Shown one piece after another: positions 8,020 to 17,543 of a DNA stretch of 64,000 nt (position 1 is its first letter; each line of letters starts with the position of its first letter). The notes under the pieces are model-generated. The model was not told where the DNA came from. It searched no databases and saw only the letters and a list, made by a program, of their open reading frames with translations. Source of the DNA: Meira nashicola. Lineage: Eukaryota; Basidiomycota; Exobasidiomycetes; Exobasidiales; Brachybasidiaceae. The stretch covers positions 4,774,013 through 4,838,012 of the forward strand of contig BCJU01000001.1 in NCBI GenBank assembly GCA_001600355.1. Direction: 5' to 3'. The position numbers and the translations under genes were made by a program.

Positions 8020-10268
8020 GATTGAAAAATTATTTTTCTAACTGTAATTTGAGAATAAGAGTGATCTTGAGAATGCTTAAAAAGAAGATAGGGTGATTAT
8101 GTAGTGTGTGCTGAGAAATGAAGAAGATGTGTGCAAACGAGTAATTGACGATGATAGAATGGAAAGAGGAGATAAGCTTCTTATAAACAAAGAGGTGTTG
8201 ATGGCTAAAGCATTTATTTGAACATATCTTTTGACACTCAGACCAACATGAATGAATTGTATCAATTTTGCACGGAATGACGAGCGGTGAGGTGCTGATA
8301 CTTAATCAAGAGAGAGGTGTCTGTGCGTTAAATTGCATGCCATCAACACAGTTATTCGTGATAATGGCAGACTAGCACTCTCGGATAGGAGAAAAGAAAT
8401 AAAACAAAAAGTTTGGGGTATTAAGGCTGCTTTTGGAAAAAGGGTGCCGCTCGTGTGGATAAGACCTCTAAGGCAAAATTCCATTGTCTAACGCACGTCA
8501 TCCGTATGTGATCGATTCACTTTCCACGTCAGACAAAAAAGCACACCTTATCTGTCTTGCTTTATCGGAGATTCTCCACTACGCACGCACGCACGCAAAC
8601 ACCAGGCTTGTGCTTGTGATTACAAAAAAAGATTATCCTCAGCTGCTTTAATGCCGCGCGCTTCACCGCCCAATCTTTTTTTATGAACTCGGGCCTTTTT
8701 CTTAATGTATGTAGCATGTATGCAGGTTATCCTGCATGTAGTATATAGTTCATCCAGGTGAAAGATAGGAGCAAGGAAATATTCATTTTCGAATGAAACA
8801 CTTGGAAATTGATAGGAAGATGTCGGATTCAGCCTTTCTTGGAAACAATGACGGGATGATAAACTTATCATCAGAATGAAGACGGGGACCGTTATTTTTT
8901 TTGGTGTGGCTATGAATGACATATGACCTGCAATTCATCTTGATTGGTAGATGGCCCGAACGTAAAAGAAAATGACATAGCACATCAACTTCTTTTTGAC
9001 TGCCCCTCTTTAATCTTTTTACCTGCGCCCTGTGGCTTAATTTAGGAGAATAAAAAATTATAAGGGCAGATACCCCGGATTTTACTTGCCGCTTTTTGCA
9101 CGCTTGTGAAGAGCGCTTCTTGCTCTATTGCATTGCGTTGGGCGAATATTTTTCCATTTTTCCACTCAAATACTTCTTCTCCCAAGAATTCCATCAAAGA
9201 CCTTACCCCACAAATCTTTCTGAATTTTGATCGCACAAAGCCATTTGATAATTCTAGGATCACATTCCATATACACACATATGTATGATTAACACCTTGC
9301 ATTGATTGAATGTTTTGTACAGAGAGTTCGAGAGGTTCAGTAAACAACCTCCCTACATGTGATGATATCTGTGAAGAAGTCACATTCCGCACGTGATTTT
9401 GAATAAAAAAGCTATGCTTACATAGGCAAACGCAAATATGTAATGATCTTCATTGCAGCTGCTTATGGGGTTTCTTATTCCCTATGTGTGTGAAAACGTT
9501 CGAATAGAAAGCAGCCCCACTTTTTTTTTTGAATGAATAATTAAGCGTGCCTGTAATCCACTCTGATTTTGCCTCCACCTACCTGTAGTGTACACATGTG
9601 TGTCATTTGAGTAAAGACCCACAAGGAGGTGGCCTGTTTAAAGAAAGCGGAACCTCAAGATTCTCGGCGTAGTGCCACACACATCATCTTGGCTCGGTCT
9701 GCTTACAGTACAGTGCGGGCGTTGCGCAGCGCAGTGCAAAGCGATGATGCAGTACGACTCCCATTCAGTCAGTTGAAGGGGGTGACCCCGGTTCACTCTC
9801 TTTTTCCTGTTTTAATTGTGTGCTTGCTAGAAAAGAATCAACTTTTAAAACATGGCCCTGCGCGAGCACCTTCTAGCGTGAAACATAGGCTGGCCTAGTG
9901 CACTCCACCTTTTTTGACCTTTTGCAAATAAGAAGTGCGGAGCGCACAGTTCCTTTGCTCGATGTATTGCGTTTGTTCGAGTGGGTGCGATCTTGAAAGC
10001 TGTCAGATTGAATCGGTGTAAAGTTTTTTATTTGTTTTTCAGTAATCCACATTCTCTACTTTGTTTTATATATAGTCTACGTCCATTACTGTCATCTCTC
10101 TTCTCATCATCGCTGAGAGAAAGATATCATCCTAGATCGAGACAGAAAGCGAAAGATAAAAGGTGTGTACAAAAAGCTTCCCCATCTCTTTTTCGAAAAC
10201 CCGTCTGACTATCTATCTTGCACCATCAGTATCATCAAAACTTCTTTCATCCACTCTTGATCGCAATC
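8020..10268. other. Long gene-free region, 2.2 kb
   Basis: The largest non-coding stretch of the window, between the divergent 4E-BP-like gene and the acyl-CoA synthetase. Open frames up to 116 codons exist on both strands, but none shows a domain, a signal peptide or a supported start. Contents: an (ACGC)4 microsatellite (8581-8596), CACGTG near 9393, the GTTGCGCAGCGCAG motif (9721-9734), and TATATAGTCTAC (10069-10080) about 190 bp before the acyl-CoA synthetase start. No tRNA A/B boxes were recognised. It may hold long regulatory regions or an unannotated non-coding RNA. Confidence 0.5.
8581..8596. repeat. (ACGC)4 microsatellite
   Basis: Four tandem ACGC units in the long intergenic region upstream of the 4E-BP-like gene. 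Confidence 0.8.
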
Positions 10269-12266
10269 ATGGCAAGTGTTGAAATTGGCGATGCCCCACA
10301 AAAGGGACATGGTAAAGTTCGTCGGGCTGCCGTTAGTCCGGATGCTTTAATCGAACGTCCATCTGAAGGTAACTGCAATTCCATGGCTGACGTTTTGGAT
10401 TTTGCTGTTAAAAAGTTCACAAACAAACCAGTAATGGGTGAACGTGATTTGATCAAAATTCATAAAGAAGAAAAGGAGATTACCAAGAAGATTGATGGAA
10501 AGGAAGTCAAAGAGAAGAAGACTTGGGAATATTCCGAATTGAGCGATTATCACTATTTGACCTATAGTGAATTTTACGAACAAGTTCAATGTGTTAGTAG
10601 TGGATTGCGTGGACTCGGTCTTTCACACGATACTCGATTCAACATTTATGCTTCTACCTCTCTCAATTGGCAAAAGATGGCTCACTCTTGTTTCCAACAA
10701 AATATTCCATTCTGCACTGCTTACGATACCTTGGGAGAAGAAGGTTTACAGCATTCACTCTCTGAACCTGACGTCGTCGGTGTATTTACAAATCCAAAAC
10801 TTTTCAAAACATTGACAAACGTAATCGGCAACACACCCACAGTAAAAACTGTCATCTATGACGGAAAGGCAGAACAAGAACAATTGGACAAATTAAAGGA
10901 AGCAATGGGCGATCGCCAAGGCGTTACGATTATTCATTTGGACGAAGTCTTGAAAAAAGGAAGAGAAAACAAGGTTGAACCGACTAAGCCAAAGATCGAC
11001 GATGTTGCATGCATCATGTACACTTCCGGTAGTACAGGAGCACCAAAAGGTGTGATCTTGACACATCAAAACTTGATTGCAGCTTTGGGAGCTATTGAAA
11101 AGTTGATCGGTCATCATTTGAAGCCAACGGATACATTTTTGGCTTATCTTCCTTTAGCACACATTTTGGAATTCATTGTTGAATCTGCATGCTTGTATGT
11201 CGGTATCACAATGGGTTATGGAAGCGTTAAAACACTCACTTCGGCAAGCACACGCAATTGTGAAGGTGATTTAGCCGCATTCAAGCCAAGTGTTATGGTT
11301 GGTGTTCCAGCTGTATGGGAAACGATTCGTAAAGGTATCAATGCAAAAGTTGCAGGTGGACCTGCAGTTGCTCGCGCTTTCTTTAAAGCAGGATATGCTG
11401 CCAAGAAGAACAAAGTTCCTATTCTGTCCGGAGCTGCAGATGCGATTGTATTCAGCAAGGTTAAAGCACAAACAGGTGGTCGATTGCGTTTAGCATTAAG
11501 CGGTGGTGCTGCAATTCACAAGGAAACACAACAATTCTTGGAAATTGCATTAGTGTCCATTTTGCAAGGATATGGTTTAACGGAAACCGTTGGAATGTGT
11601 GCTATCTTGATACCTGAGTTGATGCAATATGGTTCAGTTGGTGTACCTGTGCCTGCTGTTGAAGTCAAATTAGTTGATGTACCAGATGCCGGTTATTTTG
11701 CAACTAAAAATCAAGGTGAAATCTGGATTCGTGGACCTGCAGTAAGCAAAGGATACTTTAAACGTGAAAAGGAAACAAATGAAGCCTTTACTGAAGATGG
11801 TTGGTTCATGTCTGGTGATGTTGGTCAATGGAACAAAGATGGTACACTTTCCATTATTGATCGTAAGAAGAATTTGGTCAAATTGGCAGGAGGTGAATAT
11901 ATTGCTATCGAACGTTTAGAATCAGTCTACAAATCATGCGATTACGTACAAAACTTGTGTTTACACGCCGATTCTAATGCCAAGCAACCAATGGCTCTCG
12001 TTTTCCCCAAAGAAGACAACTTCCGTAAATTGCCTGGAGCAGATCCAAACACAGACTTTGCCGAATTGTGCAAGAAGAAAGAATTGATCAATGCTGTTCT
12101 TAAAGAAGTGAACGCTGTTGGTAAACAATCTGGTTTCTCAACTATGGAACAATTGCAAACCGTTATCCTTGTTCCAGAAGATCTTCCAGTGACTGCCGCT
12201 CAAAAGATTCAAAGAAAACAAGCAGTAGAAAAGTACAAGGAACAAATTGATAAAATTTACCCTTAA
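10269..12266 (+). CDS. FAA1: Long-chain fatty-acid-CoA ligase (Faa1/Faa4 type)
   Basis: Activates long-chain fatty acids to acyl-CoA using ATP and CoA, feeding lipid synthesis, beta-oxidation and protein acylation. It is 665 residues, the normal length for eukaryotic long-chain acyl-CoA synthetases, and intronless. The start is ATG 10269 (MASVEIGDAPQ). The open frame extends upstream only from a TTG. AMP-binding signature YTSGSTGAPKG is at about 251-261, GYGLTETVG at about 434-442, SGDVGQW near 515, and the fatty-acyl-CoA-synthetase signature with DRKKNLVKLAGGEYIA near 532-547. The charged insert with KEEKEITKKIDGKEVKEK near 57-74 is typical of the fungal subgroup. No N-terminal signal sequence and no PTS1 (ends KIYP), so ER/lipid-droplet association is inferred from the family. 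The choice between FAA1 and FAA4 is not resolvable. Confidence 0.93.
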   Translation: MASVEIGDAPQKGHGKVRRAAVSPDALIERPSEGNCNSMADVLDFAVKKFTNKPVMGERDLIKIHKEEKEITKKIDGKEVKEKKTWEYSELSDYHYLTYSEFYEQVQCVSSGLRGLGLSHDTRFNIYASTSLNWQKMAHSCFQQNIPFCTAYDTLGEEGLQHSLSEPDVVGVFTNPKLFKTLTNVIGNTPTVKTVIYDGKAEQEQLDKLKEAMGDRQGVTIIHLDEVLKKGRENKVEPTKPKIDDVACIMYTSGSTGAPKGVILTHQNLIAALGAIEKLIGHHLKPTDTFLAYLPLAHILEFIVESACLYVGITMGYGSVKTLTSASTRNCEGDLAAFKPSVMVGVPAVWETIRKGINAKVAGGPAVARAFFKAGYAAKKNKVPILSGAADAIVFSKVKAQTGGRLRLALSGGAAIHKETQQFLEIALVSILQGYGLTETVGMCAILIPELMQYGSVGVPVPAVEVKLVDVPDAGYFATKNQGEIWIRGPAVSKGYFKREKETNEAFTEDGWFMSGDVGQWNKDGTLSIIDRKKNLVKLAGGEYIAIERLESVYKSCDYVQNLCLHADSNAKQPMALVFPKEDNFRKLPGADPNTDFAELCKKKELINAVLKEVNAVGKQSGFSTMEQLQTVILVPEDLPVTAAQKIQRKQAVEKYKEQIDKIYP

Positions 12267-13025
12267 TCAATAATTTCTTTTCAGCTCACAATTTTCCAAG
12301 ATACCAACAATCTCTCTGCCTTTCTACTGCGAATTCGCACATTTGTACGCAATCTTACACAAATCAAAGTTCTCATTTCATCATTATCATCATCAACATC
12401 ATCGTGAACACGGTTTAACATACGCAAAACCCCTCTTTCTTTCTTCTTTGTACATATTTTTACATTCTCAAATGATTGATAATCTGATTTGATACGTTAT
12501 TGTTTTGATTTGTGCATCAATGATGACTCGCGAGTAATCCCCGCTTTTCCCCCGCGCTCAAAAAAGCTGTTGGGCGCGTGTGCTCAGAAACCCCGATCTG
12601 CATAAAGCATATTCCATTATATTCCTAATCGGCTTATTTTTTCTAATACGTTAAATGAGGCGGGCGCAACCAGAAATTGAAGTTCAGATAAAGAGTGAAG
12701 AAGATCGCAGTAGCGCGCGAATAGAACATTATGTCATTTTGGCTGTAAAAACGGCCGTTTCTCCGCTTCGTCCGCAGTGCATTTGAGCAGAGAAAAAAAG
12801 TTTTTCCCTTTTTCCCGTTATCCAAAAAAAGCCTTTTCAATTCTTCTCTTCTCCTTATCATTTTAGGAGAGTGCACATACTCCACTTCACATACATATCG
12901 TACATAGGCTTTATCCTGTCTGTATTGTGGGTTTGTGAGGACAATACGTTCCTTTGAGAGTGCAGAAACAATAGGCACTTTGTATATTTGCATATACTCA
13001 GCCTGTACGGCTGTACGCCCTCATC
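12267..13025. other. Intergenic region, 0.76 kb
   Basis: 3' flank of the acyl-CoA synthetase (pyrimidine- and ATC-rich) and upstream region of the alanine aminotransferase gene. A GC-richer patch lies at 12535-12575. No gene or RNA seen. Confidence 0.4.
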
Positions 13026-14771
13026 ATGACTCCGACTCATATGCAAAAGGCTAAAGGTGTTTTGCATTCATCATATTTGCACTTTATAAGCGGAAGCGGC
13101 TGTTCGCCCTTTACTCCGAACGTAAAGTCAAATAACTTACGCCAACAGCTTCGATCGATAACATCAACAAGAAGCGTATCATATAAAAGTAACAACTTCA
13201 TCACTCAATCCAACTTACCTTCTTTCAACAATCGGTCACCTTGGTCTTCCTCCACAAAGCGTACATTCATGGCTTCCTCATCATCTTCCTACAAAAAGGT
13301 TCTTACCCTCGATTCTATCAATCAAAACGTTCGTAATGTAGAATATGCGGTTCGTGGAGAAATTTCGAATCGTGCAAATGCATATTCTAATCAATTAAGC
13401 GAAAAGAAGGAATTACCTTTTGATTCAGTAGTTTCTGCAAATATTGGTAACCCACAACAACAACCACATTTAGCACAAAAGCCACTCACTTTTTGGAGAC
13501 AAGTTGCTGCTATAACTGAATATCCAGACCTTATCGAAAATCAAGAATCAAGTAAACTTTTTCCAAAAGACGTAAAAGAACGTGCAAAACATATTTTAGA
13601 AGATGTTGGAAGTGTAGGCGCTTATTCTCATTCGAAAGGTGCTCAAAGCATTCGTAAACATGTCGCTCAATTTATTGAAGAAAGAGATGGTTATCCTTCC
13701 GATCCTGAAATGATTTATTTGACTGCAGGTGCTTCTGCCGGTGTGCAATTACTCTTATCAGTTTTGATCTCTAGCTCAAAAGTTGGAATCATGATCCCAA
13801 TTCCACAATATCCTCTTTATTCTGCCGCACTTTCTTACTATGATGCTCAACCAGTCAAATATTACCTAAACAGTGACGATGATTGGAGCGTGGATGTAAA
13901 ACAGATGGCTAAAGAAGTGGACGATGCACGTTCAAAAGGAACAGACGTTCGTGCTTTGGTTGTAATCAATCCTGGAAATCCAACTGGAAGCTGTTTATCA
14001 GAAGAGAACGTTCGTCAAATCATTCAATTAGCACACGAGAAGAATTTGATTGTTATGGCAGATGAAGTTTATCAAGCAAATATTTATAAACCAAACGATC
14101 TTCCTTTTGTGAGCTTCAAAAAAGTTCTTCTTGATTTTAGCAAAAGTACAAAGAAAGAAGAACAATCGATCGCTAATGAAGTGGAGTTGGTCAGCTTCCA
14201 TAGTATCAGTAAAGGTGTTAGTGGAGAATGCGGTAGACGTGGAGGCTATTTCGAATTAACAAATATTTCACCTGACGTTGAAGCACAAATATACAAGATG
14301 GCAAGTGTGAATCTTTGTCCATCTATTCAAGGTCAAATTGGTGTAGACCTTTTAGTTCGTCCACCCAAAGAAGGAGAAGAAAGTTATGAATTATACAAAA
14401 AAGAAGTTGATTCAATTCATCAAACTTTACTCGAACGTAGTAGAAAGATGGCCGATAAATTTAATCAATTAGAAGGAATTCAATGCGGAGAAGCACAAGG
14501 CGCTTTATACCTTTTCCCTTCTATCAAATTACCCAAAAAAGCAATAGAAAAAGCTAAAGAAGAAAAACGTAAACCTGACGAATATTATTGTTTACGTTTG
14601 TTAGACGCAACTGGAATTTGTGTCGTTCCTGGTGGAGGATTTGGAAAAGTTACAAAAGAAGATGGAACGATGTTTTTACGAACGACAATCTTGGCAAAAG
14701 AAACAGATGCATTCGTTGACCGATTCGGCAAATTCCATCAAGAATTTTTGGTAGAATTCGGTAAACCGTAA
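13026..14771 (+). CDS. ALT1: Alanine aminotransferase, possibly dual-targeted
   Basis: A PLP enzyme interconverting L-alanine + 2-oxoglutarate with pyruvate + L-glutamate. It is 581 residues and intronless, starting at ATG 13026. The fold-type I aminotransferase core carries NPGNPTGSCLSEENV (about 318-332), MADEVYQANIY, and the PLP-lysine region SFHSISKGVSGECGRRGG with K396. SKG..GECG is diagnostic of the alanine aminotransferase subgroup. The first ~80 residues are rich in Ser/Arg/Asn and free of acidic residues, as in a mitochondrial presequence. A second in-frame ATG at 13269 (M82, MASSSSSYKK) lies just before the conserved domain and would give a 500-residue cytosolic form. Convergent with the monooxygenase gene downstream (243 bp between stops). 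Confidence 0.93.
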   Translation: MTPTHMQKAKGVLHSSYLHFISGSGCSPFTPNVKSNNLRQQLRSITSTRSVSYKSNNFITQSNLPSFNNRSPWSSSTKRTFMASSSSSYKKVLTLDSINQNVRNVEYAVRGEISNRANAYSNQLSEKKELPFDSVVSANIGNPQQQPHLAQKPLTFWRQVAAITEYPDLIENQESSKLFPKDVKERAKHILEDVGSVGAYSHSKGAQSIRKHVAQFIEERDGYPSDPEMIYLTAGASAGVQLLLSVLISSSKVGIMIPIPQYPLYSAALSYYDAQPVKYYLNSDDDWSVDVKQMAKEVDDARSKGTDVRALVVINPGNPTGSCLSEENVRQIIQLAHEKNLIVMADEVYQANIYKPNDLPFVSFKKVLLDFSKSTKKEEQSIANEVELVSFHSISKGVSGECGRRGGYFELTNISPDVEAQIYKMASVNLCPSIQGQIGVDLLVRPPKEGEESYELYKKEVDSIHQTLLERSRKMADKFNQLEGIQCGEAQGALYLFPSIKLPKKAIEKAKEEKRKPDEYYCLRLLDATGICVVPGGGFGKVTKEDGTMFLRTTILAKETDAFVDRFGKFHQEFLVEFGKP

Positions 14772-15014
14772 GACAAACATTCATAGAAGAATTTTAGAAC
14801 GCATTGTAGAATCACATCAGCGCATCATATCTTTTGTATATTTTCATTCGAATTTTATTTTTAACAAAGTTCTAAGAAATGCATTCCATTGGACGTATGA
14901 TTATTAGCACCACATAACAAAAGCAAGAGAATAAAACGAGATTATACATCGAAAAAAGAAGGGGATGAAGTGAGAGAGATGATTGTTGCTGGTGGATGTC
15001 TATTTTATGATGAA

Positions 15015-16457
15015 TTAATGAACGGGTGAAAAACGCATTTCATCCTTTACGCTATCAGTTTTGAATTGAATCCAATCTTTGAAAAAGTTATCACGCATTT
15101 TCCATGGCTTTTGATCGGCAGCTTTAGGCATAAGAGGTTTAGCACGTTCCAAATAACCAGAGTTGAGGTTAACCAAAGGAGCGACTTTGACTTGATTATG
15201 ATCGATTGTAGGTGTAGCAGCAGCGTAATTGTTCTCTTTCATAAAGTTTAACAAGCGAACCAAATAACGTGCACATAAATCCGAACCAAGAGTCCAAGAA
15301 GCGTTTGTATAACCGAAGCACATTGACAAATTTGGAACACCATCGATCATTTGACCTTTATAAACGAAATGATCTCTTAAAATCATCTTTTTACCGTCAA
15401 CGAAAATGTTTGTTCCACCTAACATTTGAACTTTTAATCCTGTTGCTTGAACGATAATATCAGCTTCTAATTCGTTTCCATCTTTTAGTCGAATTCCGTT
15501 TGGTAAAATTTGATCGATATGACCTGTTGCGATTGATGCTTTTCCTGATTTAATTGCTTTGAAGAAATCTCCGTCGGGTACCATGCATAAACGTTGATCC
15601 CATGGCTTGTAATTTGGATTGAAATGTGGATCCATTGGGAAATTCTTTGGTAATTGTCTAGCGATCAAGAAACGTAAAACACGACGGATTAAGTTTGGGA
15701 ATACACGACTCATGTAAAATAAGAATGAAGAACGAATTTGGTTACGGATACGCATATAAGTGTGTGCCCATCTGCCAGGTAAAATTTTACGAATAATTGT
15801 TGCAACGGGATCGATTGAAGGTTGAGCGATAAAATAAGAAGGAGAACGTTGTAACATCGTTACCAATTTTGCTTGTTTAGCCATATTTGGTAATAATGTT
15901 ACCGCAGTTGCACCACTTCCGATCACGACAACCTTTTTGCCCGAATAATCTAAATCTTCTGGCCAGAATTGAGGTCGAAGGATTTGTCCTTTAAAGTTTT
16001 CCGATCCAGGTAAGACTGGGTAATATCCTTCATCGTAATCATAATAACCGGCAGAAAAGATTACGAATCTTGCAGTCATTTTTGTTTGATTATCATTAAT
16101 TGATAAAGTCCAAAGAGCATCTTTTGATGACCAACTTGCATCAATAACTTTTTTGTTAAATTGAATCTTTTTATCAATTCCGAATTCGGTTGCTGTATCT
16201 TTGATGTATTGTAAAATATCTGCTCCATCAGCGATTGACTTTTTACCTTCCCAAGGTCTGAAAGGGAAACCTAAAGTAAACATTTCCGAATCAGAACGAA
16301 TACCGGGATATTTGAACAAAGACCATGTTCCACCCATTTCTGAACGTGATTCTAACATGGTAAAATTGAGTGATGTACCGGTTTGTAAACGATAACAAGC
16401 ATTTACACCCGAAAGACCGGCACCAACGACGATCACATCGTAATCTGCTGCGACCAT
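15015..16457 (-). CDS. Flavin-containing Baeyer-Villiger-type monooxygenase (EthA-like)
   Basis: A class B flavoprotein monooxygenase that uses FAD, NADPH and O2 to oxygenate ketones, thioethers or related small molecules. It is 480 residues and intronless, starting at ATG 16457. The FAD-binding GxGxxG motif is in VVGAGLSGVNACYRL (about 10-24), followed by MGGTWSLFKYPGIRSDSEM, very like the same region of mycobacterial EthA. A second Rossmann motif, VIGSGATAVTLLPN, starts near 174. WPEDLDYSGK, MLQRSPSY, PWDQRLCMVPDGDFF and GYTNASWTLGSDL also align with EthA from memory. No signal peptide or membrane anchor. The physiological substrate is unknown. The length equals bacterial EthA (~490 aa). 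Similar genes occur in other fungi, so an origin by transfer is possible but not shown. Confidence 0.88.
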   Translation of the reverse strand: MVAADYDVIVVGAGLSGVNACYRLQTGTSLNFTMLESRSEMGGTWSLFKYPGIRSDSEMFTLGFPFRPWEGKKSIADGADILQYIKDTATEFGIDKKIQFNKKVIDASWSSKDALWTLSINDNQTKMTARFVIFSAGYYDYDEGYYPVLPGSENFKGQILRPQFWPEDLDYSGKKVVVIGSGATAVTLLPNMAKQAKLVTMLQRSPSYFIAQPSIDPVATIIRKILPGRWAHTYMRIRNQIRSSFLFYMSRVFPNLIRRVLRFLIARQLPKNFPMDPHFNPNYKPWDQRLCMVPDGDFFKAIKSGKASIATGHIDQILPNGIRLKDGNELEADIIVQATGLKVQMLGGTNIFVDGKKMILRDHFVYKGQMIDGVPNLSMCFGYTNASWTLGSDLCARYLVRLLNFMKENNYAAATPTIDHNQVKVAPLVNLNSGYLERAKPLMPKAADQKPWKMRDNFFKDWIQFKTDSVKDEMRFSPVH

Positions 16458-17411
16458 TTTTGTTTTAATTAAAAGATGGCAAAAAGAAAAAGATGTAGGG
16501 TTATGACGATGGAGGCAAAAGAAGCAAGATATCTATCTTTGCAAAAGCCTCGTGTCTTATAAGAACAGCCTAAACGATGACTAAAGAAAAAGTCAGATTA
16601 GGAAGTATGTGATGATGGTATTGAATGAAAGAAGGTGTGAAAGTGGGGTAAGCTATTCTTTCAGGCGAGCATAAAAAAACGGAAAATGGCGAAGAAGAAG
16701 AAGATTCGAGACACACACACGCAGTGTACAAATGCTTGTTTGAAGTACCTTACCACACAGAGATATGCATTGAAGGAAAAAGAAAAGTGTGAAATGCAAA
16801 AATGCATTCAAGATTACCTATTTAGTCCTCCGCCTCTTCGGTCATTTTTGATCACCGGATTTGGCACTTTAACGGTATAAAGTAAGAATTTATGCGAAAA
16901 AAATCCAATTTTGCTCCCAGGCTAATCATTGATTTGAAAGGAGATTTTTTGCATTTAAAGTGCATTTTTTCCCCAAAACGAAAGATATAGTATTAAACTT
17001 TTTTTTAGAAGGCAAATGGCCTGTCAACTCCACTAATGTTAACAACCCCCCGCGCGCGCGTAAGCTGGGGTATATTCTTACTGGGCACCGCAACTGCGCG
17101 TTTAACCTCGGTCATGACTCCAAATCGATGTTGTATGCCCTCTTTCACACATTTCTTTCATGTACCAATCACAAGGGCGGGCGAGGGAAGTTGGTTGACA
17201 TAAGCAAATTTTTGCTGATATAAGCTGCTCAGCACGCGATCGATAAATCGTCGTCATTTCATTCTCAGTTCCGAAAAACTTCAGCCTTCCGTATTTTATC
17301 TAATTAACTCTTTTTTTTCTCTCTTTAAGTATGATTTAAAGATCCAATTATGCCTTGTATACTATTCTTCCTTTTTATCTACCATCAATCAATCGATTTC
17401 TGATCTACATC
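16458..17411. other. Intergenic region, 0.95 kb
   Basis: Divergent upstream region for the monooxygenase and the small secreted peptide gene. It holds a CG-dinucleotide run at 17050-17059 (CGCGCGCGCG) and T-rich tracts near 17310. No supported gene or tRNA. Confidence 0.4.
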
Positions 17412-17543
17412 ATGCGTTTCAACTTCTTCTTTCTCTTATTCTTATTAGTACCTGTGGTCATGGCATCAAGCATTTGGAATCGTCAGTGCGATCCTGACCC
17501 TTGTCCTGATCCAGGTTGCGAATGCAAGCCTAACGAAATTTAA
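17412..17543 (+). CDS. Small secreted cysteine peptide, 43 aa
   Basis: Too short for standard gene callers. The start ATG 17412 gives MRFNFFFLLFLLVPVVMASS, a textbook signal peptide: one Arg, then a 14-residue hydrophobic core, then a small-residue cleavage site near residues 18-19. The mature part is only ~25 residues and holds four Cys in the pattern C-x4-C-x4-C-x-C within CDPDPCPDPGCEC, with a repeated (C/D)PDP element, ending KPNEI. Two disulphides are possible. No family is recognised. It lies 630 bp upstream of the secreted acid phosphatase in the same orientation, and a third secreted protein gene follows. It could be a signalling or surface peptide, or a chance frame; the well-formed signal peptide argues for a real gene. 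Confidence 0.55.
   Translation: MRFNFFFLLFLLVPVVMASSIWNRQCDPDPCPDPGCECKPNEI

Noticed and set aside
9042..9392. 116-codon open frame on the minus strand in the long gap
   Set aside because: No domain, no compositional bias typical of neighbours, and no supported start context; open frames of this size occur by chance.
9629..9898. 89-codon plus-strand frame in the long gap
   Set aside because: No recognisable family or signal peptide; likely chance.
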